A stretch of DNA of 13,566 bases from Methanoregula sp. UBA471 (GTDB lineage Archaea > Halobacteriota > Methanomicrobia > Methanomicrobiales > Methanospirillaceae). A program made the translations under genes and the position numbers. Shown in pieces: positions 1 to 6,962 of this stretch. The notes under the pieces are model-generated. The model had not been told where the DNA came from, ran no database searches, and worked only from the letters and a program-made list of their open reading frames with translations. Each line of letters begins with the position of its first letter. The first letter of the stretch is position 1. The DNA lies in contig DADT01000046.1 of the NCBI GenBank assembly GCA_002495065.1, positions 1 through 13,566 of the forward strand. The letters are read 5' to 3'.

Positions 1-4
1 AAGA

Positions 5-178
5 ATGCAGACGCAGACGTACACCCGGTATGAACGGGCAAGAATTATAGGAGCAAGGGCTCTGCAGATATCAATGGGTGCTCCCTTACTTATCACCACG
101 ACACGCATCGATCCCCTGGAGATCGCCATTGAAGAGTACAACAACAACACCATCCCCATTACGGTAAAAAGGAAGTAA
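5..178 (+). CDS. rpoK: DNA-directed RNA polymerase subunit K (Rpo6/RPB6 homologue)
   Basis: This 57-residue protein is the archaeal RNA polymerase subunit K, the counterpart of eukaryotic RPB6 and bacterial omega, which helps assemble and stabilise the polymerase core. The diagnostic stretch is residues 8-30, RYERARIIGARALQISMGAP followed by LLI, then an acidic helix (IAIEEYNN) and a basic tail ending in KRK. The length is normal for archaeal RpoK, and the ATG lies only four bases inside the window, so its ribosome binding site cannot be seen and a slightly longer N-terminus cannot be excluded. Enolase follows after six bases, matching the familiar archaeal order rpoN-rpoK-eno-rpsB, so it is almost certainly co-transcribed with upstream ribosomal protein and polymerase genes outside the window. 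Confidence 0.93.
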   Translation: MQTQTYTRYERARIIGARALQISMGAPLLITTTRIDPLEIAIEEYNNNTIPITVKRK

Positions 179-184
179 GACTCT

Positions 185-1372
185 ATGACTACAATTGAGG
201 TAATCGAGCTGCGGACAATCCTTGATAGCCGGGGTAATCCGACTGTCGAGGCCGATATTCACACGCAGGGCGGTTTTGGCAGGTCTGCTGCCCCGAGCGG
301 GGCCAGTACCGGATCCCTGGAAGCAAAAGTCATGCCCCCAAAAGAGGCTGTAGAATATGCAATCCAGAATGTGATCCCGGCACTCATCGGTCTGGACAGC
401 ACAGATCAGCAGGGCTTTGATGAACAGCTCCGCGATATCGACGGGACAGCGAACTTTGCCGGGATCGGTGCCAACATTGCCGTAGCGCTTTCGCTTGCGA
501 ATGCAAAAGCGGCATCGTCCTCGATGGGACTTCCCCTCTACCGCTACCTTGGCGGAGCGTTTGTAAATGAAATGCCACTCCCGCTGGGAAACGTCATTGG
601 TGGCGGGGCGCATGCAGAAAATGCCACCGAGATCCAGGAGTTCCTCGTGGTGCCGGGCGGTGCGGCTGATACTGAGGAAGCGGTCCTGGCAAACGCAGCA
701 GTTCACCGGCATGTAAAGGAGCTGTTAAAGAAGAAAGGCAAATCATGCGGCAAGGGTGATGAGGGTGCATGGGCACCGCAGATTGACGATGCCCTCGCAT
801 TTGAGCTCATTGCCGAGGCGACCGGACTTGTTGCCGACGAAATGAAGGTTAAGGTTGACATGGGGCTTGACATCGCTGCAAGCCAGATGTGGAACGGAAA
901 CGCCTACAAGTACCGCAAGACAGTACGGTCCACTGAGGACCAGATTGCCTATATCGCGGAACTTGTCGATAAGTACAACCTTGTCTATGTCGAGGACCCT
1001 CTCCATGAAGAGGACTTCGATGCTTTTAGTGAACTCAACAGCCAGGTCGGCGATCGCTGCCTTGTCTGCGGGGATGACATCTTTGTGACTCAGGTCGAAC
1101 GTATCATGCGTGGTATCGAGACCCGGGCCGCAAACTGCGTCCTCATTAAACCCAACCAGGTCGGGACGCTGACTGACACCTTCGAAGCGGTCCGTCTTGC
1201 CCATACCAATGGTCTGGATACCGTCATGAGCCACCGTTCAGGTGAAACGACCGATACAACAATCGCACACCTTGCAACCGCATTCTCCTGTGTTTTCCTA
1301 AAATGCGGTATTGTTGGTGGAGAACGCATTGCAAAACTGAATGAACTGATACGAATTGAGGAACAGCTATGA
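185..1372 (+). CDS. eno: Enolase (phosphopyruvate hydratase), short archaeal form
   Basis: Enolase interconverts 2-phosphoglycerate and phosphoenolpyruvate in the cytoplasm; in a methanogen it serves mainly gluconeogenesis. Visible motifs are DSRGNPTVE (14-22), the mobile loop PSGASTG (37-43), GGGAHAEN (139-146), QEF with Glu152, GDEGAWAP with Glu194 (191-198), Asp229, VEDP with Glu270, CGDD (295-298), LIKPNQVGT with Lys322, MSHRSGET (348-355) and FLKCG with Lys373. Thus the general acid/base, Mg-binding and phosphate-binding residues known for the family all appear present. At 395 residues it is shorter than the usual 410-435; the loss is mainly just after the mobile loop, where the common ELRDG-type segment is missing, and near the C-terminus. 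The last lysine motif reads KCG rather than the usual KTG. A GGAAG at 171-175 precedes the ATG. The stop overlaps the rpsB start (ATGA). Confidence 0.95.
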   Translation: MTTIEVIELRTILDSRGNPTVEADIHTQGGFGRSAAPSGASTGSLEAKVMPPKEAVEYAIQNVIPALIGLDSTDQQGFDEQLRDIDGTANFAGIGANIAVALSLANAKAASSSMGLPLYRYLGGAFVNEMPLPLGNVIGGGAHAENATEIQEFLVVPGGAADTEEAVLANAAVHRHVKELLKKKGKSCGKGDEGAWAPQIDDALAFELIAEATGLVADEMKVKVDMGLDIAASQMWNGNAYKYRKTVRSTEDQIAYIAELVDKYNLVYVEDPLHEEDFDAFSELNSQVGDRCLVCGDDIFVTQVERIMRGIETRAANCVLIKPNQVGTLTDTFEAVRLAHTNGLDTVMSHRSGETTDTTIAHLATAFSCVFLKCGIVGGERIAKLNELIRIEEQL

Positions 1373-1980
1373 CCACTGTAAACGAGATGGAAATTGAATT
1401 GAAAGAACCGCTCATCCCCGTCGAGGAGTATCTCGCCGCCGGTATTCACATCGGTACCCAGCAGAAGAGCGAAGACATGAAAAAATTCATCTACCGTGTC
1501 CGCGGTGATGGACTCTATATCCTTGACATCCGCGAGACCGACGCACGGATCAAAACCGCAGCGAAATTTTTAAACCAGTACGAGACTCCGAATATCCTTG
1601 TGGTCACCTCCCGTCAGTACGGACAGTACCCTGCCAAGAAATTCGCAGACACGATCGGTGCAATGTCGGCAACAGGCCGGTTTATCCCGGGGCTGCTGAC
1701 AAACCCTGTCCTCAACGGGTATATTGAGCCCCAGGTGATCGTTGTTACCGACCCGATAGGTGATGCGCAGGTCATAAATGAAGCCGTCCAGTGCGGTATT
1801 CCGGTCGTAGCACTCTGCGATACCAACAACATGACCAAGTTTGTTGACCTAGTTATCCCTACCAACAACAAAGGCCGTAAAGCACTCTCGATGATCTACT
1901 TCCTGCTCACCCGCGAGATGCTCCGCCTCAGGGGGATCTCAACCGCACTCACCCCGGAAGACTTCGAAATCGAGATCTGA
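1369..1980 (+). CDS. rpsB: 30S ribosomal protein S2 (uS2)
   Basis: Ribosomal protein uS2 sits on the back of the small subunit between head and body. The protein has the S2 signature early on (YLAAGIHIGTQQ, residues 20-31), then the RGDGLYILDIRETDARI segment, the VVTSRQYGQYPAKKFAD segment, a second signature region (VIVVTDPIGDAQVINEA) and the terminal archaeal block TNNKGRKALSMIYFLLTREM. Its 203 residues fit archaeal S2, which lacks the longer bacterial coiled-coil insertion. The ATG overlaps the enolase stop codon by four bases, and a GAGG at 1358-1361 stands seven bases upstream, which fixes the start and suggests translational coupling. It is the last gene of the polymerase/enolase/ribosome portion of the cluster before a 66-nt gap. 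Confidence 0.96.
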   Translation: MTTVNEMEIELKEPLIPVEEYLAAGIHIGTQQKSEDMKKFIYRVRGDGLYILDIRETDARIKTAAKFLNQYETPNILVVTSRQYGQYPAKKFADTIGAMSATGRFIPGLLTNPVLNGYIEPQVIVVTDPIGDAQVINEAVQCGIPVVALCDTNNMTKFVDLVIPTNNKGRKALSMIYFLLTREMLRLRGISTALTPEDFEIEI

Positions 1981-1982
1981 TC

Positions 1983-2012
1983 CGGTCGATCCCTTTCCCG
2001 GGTGATCGATCG
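1983..2012 (+). promoter_or_regulatory. Strong stem-loop directly after rpsB
   Basis: Bases 1983-1993 (CGGTCGATCCC) pair with 2001-2012 (GGTGATCGATCG) to form eleven base pairs, one of them G-U, with a single bulged U at 2003 and a seven-base loop (1994-2000). It begins two bases after the rpsB stop codon. No run of U follows, so it is not a classical intrinsic terminator. It may be an RNA processing or 3'-end stabilising element, or a partial attenuator between the ribosomal and isoprenoid parts of the cluster. The pairing is read directly from the sequence; the role is inference. Confidence 0.55.
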
Positions 2013-2014
2013 TT

Positions 2015-2027
2015 AGATATAATATAA
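2015..2027 (+). promoter_or_regulatory. Candidate internal TATA box upstream of the MEMO/isoprenoid genes
   Basis: The AT-rich element AGATATAATATAA stands in the 66-nt gap after rpsB. An archaeal TATA box normally lies about 25-27 bases before the start of transcription, which would place initiation near 2045-2050, right at the start of the MEMO gene. That position would give a leaderless or nearly leaderless message and would leave out the Shine-Dalgarno-like GAGGGTTGATC at 2034-2044, so either promoter or ribosome binding site may be used in different transcripts. No clear purine-rich BRE is visible upstream. Weak prediction. Confidence 0.3.
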
Positions 2028-2046
2028 CGACAAGAGGGTTGATCCG

Positions 2047-2835
2047 ATGACGATGCGTACATGCGCAGTGGCTGGCATGTTTTATCCAAGGGATCCATCC
2101 CACCTCGAACAACTCCTGGAGAAGTTCTTCTCGGTAAGCCCGGGTGCGGCAAATTCCTTGGGTATCGTGTCTCCCCATGCAGGGTATATTTATTCCGGCG
2201 AGGTTGCAGCACGTGCATTCTCTACGATCTCACCTGATTTTTCAGGCACATTCGTGGTAATCGGACCATCGCACCGCGGTTATATCAACTGTGTTTCGAA
2301 GGTACCGTGGGAAACCCCCCTTGGGGTGGTCGACAACGATACCGCATTCGTTGAATCGCTCGATATCGAGACGGACGAGTTTTCCCACCGGGATGAGCAC
2401 TCGCTCGAAGTGCAGATGCCGTTTATCAAGTACCGGTTTCCACGGGCACAGATCGCACCTGTAATGATGGGACAGCAGGATTACCCGAGTGCGATTCGGC
2501 TTGCCGAGAAGATCGGTGCTGCCATACAACAGACTCACCGGGATGTCCGGATTGTTGCGTCCAGCGACTTCTCTCATTATGTTCCGGAAGATACCGCAAA
2601 AAGTAACGATCTTTACGCAATTGAACCGTTAAAAACGTTAAATGTCCCGGAGTTTTACCGGCGGATAGGGGAGAGGGGTGTATCAGCCTGCGGGTATGGG
2701 CCGATTGCTGCAATGGTGACGGTTTGCGGACATCTCGGCGCGAAGAAAGCTCAGCTCGTCCGTTACGCGACAAGTGGCGATGTAACGGGCGACCGTCACG
2801 AGGTTGTTGGCTACGCAGCCATTTCGGTGATATAG
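2047..2835 (+). CDS. MEMO1-family protein (AmmeMemoRadiSam system protein B type)
   Basis: This 262-residue protein belongs to the MEMO family, named for the human ErbB2-driven motility mediator and related to non-haem iron dioxygenases of the LigB fold. Its biochemical role in archaea is not settled. Family landmarks are visible: AGMFYP near the N-terminus (9-14), SPHAGYIYSG with His44 (42-51), GPSH with His76 (73-76), the EHSLEVQMPF block (117-126), SSDFSHY with Asp174 and His177 (172-178), and SACGYGP with Cys215 (213-219). These correspond to the His/His/Asp/His/Cys pocket of human MEMO1, so the pocket looks intact. The ATG at 2047 follows an SD-like GAGGGTTGATC; an ATG two codons later is an alternative. 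It ends one base before mevalonate kinase, so a link to isoprenoid metabolism is suggested by context only. Confidence 0.9.
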   Translation: MTMRTCAVAGMFYPRDPSHLEQLLEKFFSVSPGAANSLGIVSPHAGYIYSGEVAARAFSTISPDFSGTFVVIGPSHRGYINCVSKVPWETPLGVVDNDTAFVESLDIETDEFSHRDEHSLEVQMPFIKYRFPRAQIAPVMMGQQDYPSAIRLAEKIGAAIQQTHRDVRIVASSDFSHYVPEDTAKSNDLYAIEPLKTLNVPEFYRRIGERGVSACGYGPIAAMVTVCGHLGAKKAQLVRYATSGDVTGDRHEVVGYAAISVI

Positions 2836-2839
2836 GTTG
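2826..2839 (+). promoter_or_regulatory. Ribosome binding site selecting a TTG start for mevalonate kinase
   Basis: GGTGAT at 2826-2831, a good match to the anti-Shine-Dalgarno tail, lies five bases before the TTG at 2837. It sits within the last codons of the MEMO gene. No in-frame ATG occurs before the conserved SAPGKVFLFGEH motif, so TTG is the only sensible start. Confidence 0.7.
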
Positions 2840-3706
2840 GCAACGTGGAGTGCGCCGGGCAAGGTATTTTTGTTCGGCGAGCATGCAGTGGTATATGGAA
2901 AGCCCGGCATAGCAATGGCAATCAAACCCCGGGTCTTTGTTACGGTCAGAAATACAAAACGTCCCCAGCACGCAAAGTCACCGTATATCGATGGATGCTT
3001 CGAAGCGATGGGTGTCATGGGGAGCGTGTATATAAATTCCCAGATCCCGAGTTCTTCAGGTCTGGGATCGTCCGCTGCGGTGACCGTTGCAACTCTTTCT
3101 GCAATCAACGATGAGTTTTCCCTTCATAAAAGCCGCGAAGAAGTTGCAAATATGGCATTTGAAATAGAAAAGAAGGTGCAGAAGGGTCGTGCGAGCCCTA
3201 CGGATACAACGGTCTCCATGTATGGCGGGATAGTACTGATCACGGGAGGCTCCAGAAGGAGGCTGCCCCCGCAGAACATGCATATTGTTGTCGGGGATTC
3301 ACTGATATCTCACAGTACCGCCAAGATGGTGGAGCTGGTGGGAGAGGAAAAAAAGAAGCACCCGGGTATCATCGATCCGATCCTCGATGCCATTGAAGGA
3401 GTGACTCTGAGCGCGATCCACTATCTGGATAACCCGAAAGAACTCGGGCGGTATATGAACATGAACCACGCACTCCTCGAAGCACTGGGAGCAGGTCATC
3501 CGCAGCTCTCGAAGATCGTGCTTGCTTCACGGGCTGCAGGGGCATTCGGGGCGAAGATCACCGGTGCCGGGGGAGGCGGGAGCATGATTGCGCTCTGCCC
3601 ACGGCAACTGAAGCAACGGGTTGCCAATGCAATTGAGGTATGCGAGGCCCGGGCGATCATAACCGGTATCGATACCGAAGGTGCAAGGAAGGAAAAAAAT
3701 GTCTGA
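2837..3706 (+). CDS. mvk: Mevalonate kinase (GHMP family)
   Basis: Mevalonate kinase uses ATP to make 5-phosphomevalonate, an early committed step of isoprenoid synthesis. The 289-residue protein has GHMP motif 1, PGKVFLFGEHAVVYGKP (7-23), the glycine/serine-rich ATP-binding motif 2, PSSSGLGSSAA (71-81), the SPTDTT segment with the probable catalytic Asp123, and motif 3, ITGAGGGGSMIAL (241-253). The GEHAVVYG wording distinguishes mevalonate kinases from homoserine and galactokinases. The start codon is TTG, read as Met, with GGTGAT upstream inside the preceding gene; one base separates it from the MEMO stop. Its end overlaps the following kinase gene by eight bases. The spacing implies translational coupling across MEMO, mevalonate kinase and isopentenyl phosphate kinase. 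Confidence 0.94.
   Translation: MATWSAPGKVFLFGEHAVVYGKPGIAMAIKPRVFVTVRNTKRPQHAKSPYIDGCFEAMGVMGSVYINSQIPSSSGLGSSAAVTVATLSAINDEFSLHKSREEVANMAFEIEKKVQKGRASPTDTTVSMYGGIVLITGGSRRRLPPQNMHIVVGDSLISHSTAKMVELVGEEKKKHPGIIDPILDAIEGVTLSAIHYLDNPKELGRYMNMNHALLEALGAGHPQLSKIVLASRAAGAFGAKITGAGGGGSMIALCPRQLKQRVANAIEVCEARAIITGIDTEGARKEKNV
3685..3701 (+). promoter_or_regulatory. Ribosome binding site deciding the isopentenyl phosphate kinase start
   Basis: AAGGAAGG at 3685-3692 lies six bases before the ATG at 3699. This favours ATG 3699 over the upstream in-frame GTG at 3681, which has no comparable site and would add only MQGRKK in front of the conserved ILLKLGGS strand. Confidence 0.75.
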
Positions 3707-4454
3707 ACGCATCCTGTTAAAGCTTGGCGGGAGCGTCATTACCGACAAGAATGCAGACTGTGTCATAAACCATGACCAGATTTCCTCCGTCGCATCGGCT
3801 ATATCCCGTGCAGGAACCCGGGATATCGTTATCGTACATGGCGCCGGTTCGTGCGGGCATCCCGAGGCAAAACGCTACCGGCTTGATCGGGGTGCTGTAG
3901 CTGGCCGTACCGAGGGGATCTATGTTACCCATCGGGCGGTGAGCAGGCTGAATGAGGCAGTGGTTGAGACCCTCCGCCAGGCAGGCATTGCAGCGGCAGG
4001 TATTCACCCCTTCCATACCGCTGTGGCGGAAAGGGGACGGCTTCTCTCCTTCGAATGCCGTCACCTGGAAAAGATGCTCATGCTTGAGATGGTCCCTGTG
4101 ATCCACGGTGACGTGGTGATGGACCTTTCAGACGGGGCCTGTATCGTATCGGGCGACCAGCTCGTGCGATATCTCGCGGTTGCCCTCGGCATAAACCGCG
4201 TAGGGCTCGCCACCGATGTACCGGGAGTGCTGGATGGAGGACGGGTGGTGCCGGTGGTTACACCGGCCATGGCGCCCGCGCTCCAGATCGGCAGCTCGAT
4301 GCATACCGATGTCACCGGTGGAATGAGAGGGAAAATGAATGAACTGCTCGGTCTTGCACAGGCAGGGATCGGGTCAGAGATATTCCATGTCTCGCGGATC
4401 AGCGACTTTCTTGCAGGAACCAGCACCGGCGGGACAGTGGTAAAGGGGGAATAA
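3699..4454 (+). CDS. ipk: Isopentenyl phosphate kinase (amino acid kinase family)
   Basis: Isopentenyl phosphate kinase turns isopentenyl phosphate into isopentenyl diphosphate and is the hallmark of the modified archaeal mevalonate route. The 251-residue protein has the amino acid kinase fold signatures: ILLKLGGSVITDK at the N-terminus with Lys8, VHGAGSCGHPEAKRY (46-60), VPVIHGDVVMD (132-142), the SGDQLVRYLA helix (151-160), ATDVPGVLDG (171-180) and TDVTGGMRGKMNEL (203-216). His54 within GSCGH matches the catalytic histidine that separates IPKs from other kinases of the superfamily; the usual phenylalanine just before Gly-His is a cysteine here. It overlaps the end of mevalonate kinase by eight bases and is one base from the isomerase gene, the substrate-product order of the pathway. 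Confidence 0.93.
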   Translation: MSERILLKLGGSVITDKNADCVINHDQISSVASAISRAGTRDIVIVHGAGSCGHPEAKRYRLDRGAVAGRTEGIYVTHRAVSRLNEAVVETLRQAGIAAAGIHPFHTAVAERGRLLSFECRHLEKMLMLEMVPVIHGDVVMDLSDGACIVSGDQLVRYLAVALGINRVGLATDVPGVLDGGRVVPVVTPAMAPALQIGSSMHTDVTGGMRGKMNELLGLAQAGIGSEIFHVSRISDFLAGTSTGGTVVKGE

Positions 4455-4455
4455 C

Positions 4456-5547
4456 ATGGGAGATAAAAAAAGGTTCACCTCGGTGCGCAAGCTCGATCAC
4501 CTGCGGATCTGCCGGGAGAAGGCAGTCGAGAGTGGAGATGCCGGGTTTAGCGATATCAGGTTTGTCCATAATGCCCTTCCGGAATGTGATATGGGCACTA
4601 TCGATCTTACCGCCCGGTTCCTGAACCATACGTTCTCATCACCCCTTTTCATTTCAGCAATGACCGGGGGTCACCCCGGGACAAAAGAAGTGAATGTGCG
4701 CCTTGCCCGTGCCGCCGAACGCTTTGGGATTGGCATGGGTGTCGGCTCGCAGAGAGCTGCACTCGAGAACCCGGCGCTTGAAGATACCTTTTCGGTTGTC
4801 CGGGATGAGGCTCCCCATGCATTTCTTGCAGCAAATCTTGGTGCCGTCCAGCTGCGGGACCACGGGATCGAGTGGGCGGAGCGGGCTGTCGGGATGATCG
4901 GCGCAGATGCGATTGCGATTCACCTCAACTTCCTCCAGGAGGCAATCCAGCCTGAGGGCGATCATGATGCCCGTGGATGTCTTGCCGCCATCGGAGAACT
5001 CTGTAGAGAGTTCCGGACTCCGGTCATCATTAAAGAGACCGGGTGTGGTATTTCTGCTGCTACAGCACGGCAGTGCTGGGGAGCAGGTGTCAGCGCAATT
5101 GATGTTGGTGGCTGGGGCGGGACCTCCTGGGCTGCAGTTGAGAGTGTCAGGGCAGATGAAAGCAGGAACGCAAAAGACCAGCGGCTGAAAACAATCGGGG
5201 AGGATTTTTCCGAGTGGGGAATTCCTACCATTGTAAGTCTTGCTGAAGTGCTTGCAACCGGCAGCCCGGTTATTGCATCCGGTGGAGTCAGGACGGGACT
5301 TGACATCGCCAAAGGTCTTGCACTGGGTGCTGGTCTTTGCGGAATGGCACTGCCACTTTTAAAACCGGCAATGGAAAGCGATGAGGCACTGGATCGCACA
5401 ATTGAGGTAATGCACCAGGAACTTGTTGCTGCAATGTTCCTGACGGGATCAGCACACCTGGCGGATCTCAGAAAAGCCCCGGTGTTTATCACGGGCAGAA
5501 CGCGGCAGATGACAGGTAAGGACAATCCGGCGCGTATAAAGCGATAA
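4456..5547 (+). CDS. fni: Type 2 isopentenyl-diphosphate delta-isomerase (FMN-dependent)
   Basis: The enzyme interconverts IPP and DMAPP, supplying the starter unit for prenyl chain growth; type 2 enzymes need reduced FMN and Mg2+. The 363-residue TIM-barrel protein begins with RKLDHLRICREK, then has SPLFISAMTGG (62-72), GIGMGVGSQRAAL (91-103), LAANLGAVQL (124-133), the signature HLNFLQEAIQPEGD (156-169), VIIKETGCGIS (190-200), DVGGWGGTSW (216-225) and IASGGVRTGLDIAKGLALGA (273-292) for the FMN phosphate. His156, Gln161 and Glu162 correspond to the conserved His-Asn-Gln-Glu active-site set known from archaeal enzymes. GGGGG at 4445-4449 lies six bases before the ATG, within the end of the preceding gene. 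Length and motifs are normal for the family. Confidence 0.95.
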   Translation: MGDKKRFTSVRKLDHLRICREKAVESGDAGFSDIRFVHNALPECDMGTIDLTARFLNHTFSSPLFISAMTGGHPGTKEVNVRLARAAERFGIGMGVGSQRAALENPALEDTFSVVRDEAPHAFLAANLGAVQLRDHGIEWAERAVGMIGADAIAIHLNFLQEAIQPEGDHDARGCLAAIGELCREFRTPVIIKETGCGISAATARQCWGAGVSAIDVGGWGGTSWAAVESVRADESRNAKDQRLKTIGEDFSEWGIPTIVSLAEVLATGSPVIASGGVRTGLDIAKGLALGAGLCGMALPLLKPAMESDEALDRTIEVMHQELVAAMFLTGSAHLADLRKAPVFITGRTRQMTGKDNPARIKR

Positions 5548-5555
5548 CAGACAAA

Positions 5556-5571
5556 CCGGGATCTATTCCGG
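5556..5571 (+). promoter_or_regulatory. Small hairpin in the fni-RNase J gap
   Basis: CCGGGA (5556-5561) can pair with TTCCGG (5566-5571) through six pairs, including one G-U, around a four-base loop. It lies in the 61-nt gap, about 25 bases before the AAGGAG ribosome binding site of RNase J. A TATAAA occurs upstream at 5535-5540 inside the end of fni and could mark a weak internal promoter. It could be an RNA processing site; neither role is shown by the sequence alone. Confidence 0.25.
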
Positions 5572-5608
5572 AGAAATACCAAAAAAGACGAACATAAGGA
5601 GATAAAAC

Positions 5609-6946
5609 ATGGATATTGAAATTATTGCAGTGGGCGGATATGATGAGGTCGGGCGAAATATGACCGCCGTCCGCTGTGGAAAGGAAATTGTCATATTTGA
5701 TATGGGGCTCCGGCTGGATCAGGTAATGATCCACGAGGACGCGGAGATTGAAAATATGCATTCCCTTGATCTGATCAAGATCAAGGCGATACCGGATGAC
5801 ACGATGATGAATTCGGTCGAGGGGACCGTAAAGGCGATCGTCTGCTCGCACGGGCACCTTGACCATATCGGGGCCATCCCGAAACTTGCTCACCGGTATA
5901 ATGCTCCCATCATCGCCACCCCGTATGCAACAGAGCTGATCCGGCAGCAGATATCCGGTGAGCAGAAGTTTGGCGTGAACAACAAGCTCTTCGCGCTCAG
6001 GTCCGGGCAGAGGTATACTCTCTCCCAGAACCTGGTCCTGGAGTTTGTCCGCACGCAGCATTCAATTATCGACACAGTAACGCCAGTGCTTCATACCCCT
6101 CGTGGCGCGATCGTCTATGCCTGTGATTTCAAGCTGGACCGGACTCCCGTAATAGGTGAACCGCCGGATTTTGCCCGGATGCAGCAGATCGGAAAGGAAG
6201 GTGTACTTGCCCTTATTGTAGAGTGTACCTATATTGATCGCCCGGGAAGGTGTCCCAGCGAGCGGATTGCCAAGGATCTGGTGCGGGACACCATCACCAG
6301 CTTCGAGGATGACAAGAACGCAATTCTCGTATCCACGTTCTCCTCGCATATCGCCCGTGTGAAGACGATTGCAGAGTGTGCCCATGAGATCGGGAGAAAG
6401 CCGGTGCTGCTTGGCCGGTCCATGGAGAAATACTCGGTAACTGCCGAGCAGATGAAGCTGGTATCGTTCCCTGAGACGACCAGTGTGTTCGGGAACCGGC
6501 GCACTGTCGACAGGACGATGCGCCGGATGATGAAGGCAGGAAAAGACAAGTTTGTGCCGATTGTCACGGGACACCAGGGCGAACCCGGTTCAATCCTCAC
6601 CCGTCTTGCACTGGGAGATACACCCTACCAGCTGACCAAAGGTGACAAGATTCTCTTTTCGGCAAATATAATCCCCAACCCGATGAATTACGGGCAGCGA
6701 TACAAGATCGAGCAGCATCTGAAAATGGCCGGAGCCCGCATCTTTGAGGATCTCCACGTAAGCGGCCACGCCTATCGCGAAGACCATTACGAGTTCATTC
6801 ACCTGCTGAATCCCCAGCACATCATCCCCGCTCACGGACACCTGAAGATGACTGCCGGTTATACGGATTTCGCAACAGAACTCGGCTACACCGCCCATTC
6901 AACCGTTCATATGCTGAAGAATGGACATCGGCTCATGATCACCTGA
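5609..6946 (+). CDS. Archaeal ribonuclease J (metallo-beta-lactamase/beta-CASP family)
   Basis: This 445-residue protein is a beta-CASP nuclease of the archaeal RNase J group, enzymes known as 5'-to-3' exoribonucleases in RNA turnover. The two-zinc site is complete: SHGHLDHIG (80-88, motif II), His151 (motif III), Asp173 in YACDF (motif IV), and the beta-CASP motifs A (Glu205 in VECTY), B (His387 in VSGHA) and C (His409 in PAHG). The N-terminus opens with the typical VGGYDEVGRNM fold entry. There is no N-terminal KH domain, which separates it from the archaeal CPSF-like proteins. The length agrees with archaeal members and is shorter than bacterial RNase J (about 550), which carries an extra C-terminal domain. 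AAGGAG at 5596-5601 is seven bases before the ATG. It sits between isomerase and prenyl synthase genes. Confidence 0.92.
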   Translation: MDIEIIAVGGYDEVGRNMTAVRCGKEIVIFDMGLRLDQVMIHEDAEIENMHSLDLIKIKAIPDDTMMNSVEGTVKAIVCSHGHLDHIGAIPKLAHRYNAPIIATPYATELIRQQISGEQKFGVNNKLFALRSGQRYTLSQNLVLEFVRTQHSIIDTVTPVLHTPRGAIVYACDFKLDRTPVIGEPPDFARMQQIGKEGVLALIVECTYIDRPGRCPSERIAKDLVRDTITSFEDDKNAILVSTFSSHIARVKTIAECAHEIGRKPVLLGRSMEKYSVTAEQMKLVSFPETTSVFGNRRTVDRTMRRMMKAGKDKFVPIVTGHQGEPGSILTRLALGDTPYQLTKGDKILFSANIIPNPMNYGQRYKIEQHLKMAGARIFEDLHVSGHAYREDHYEFIHLLNPQHIIPAHGHLKMTAGYTDFATELGYTAHSTVHMLKNGHRLMIT

Positions 6947-6962
6947 AAACGGAGTTGTTACG

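Noticed and set aside
743..1234. A long minus-strand frame inside enolase, and similar frames opposite the other conserved genes.
   Set aside because: They are antisense to sequence that clearly encodes conserved proteins and show no family features of their own.
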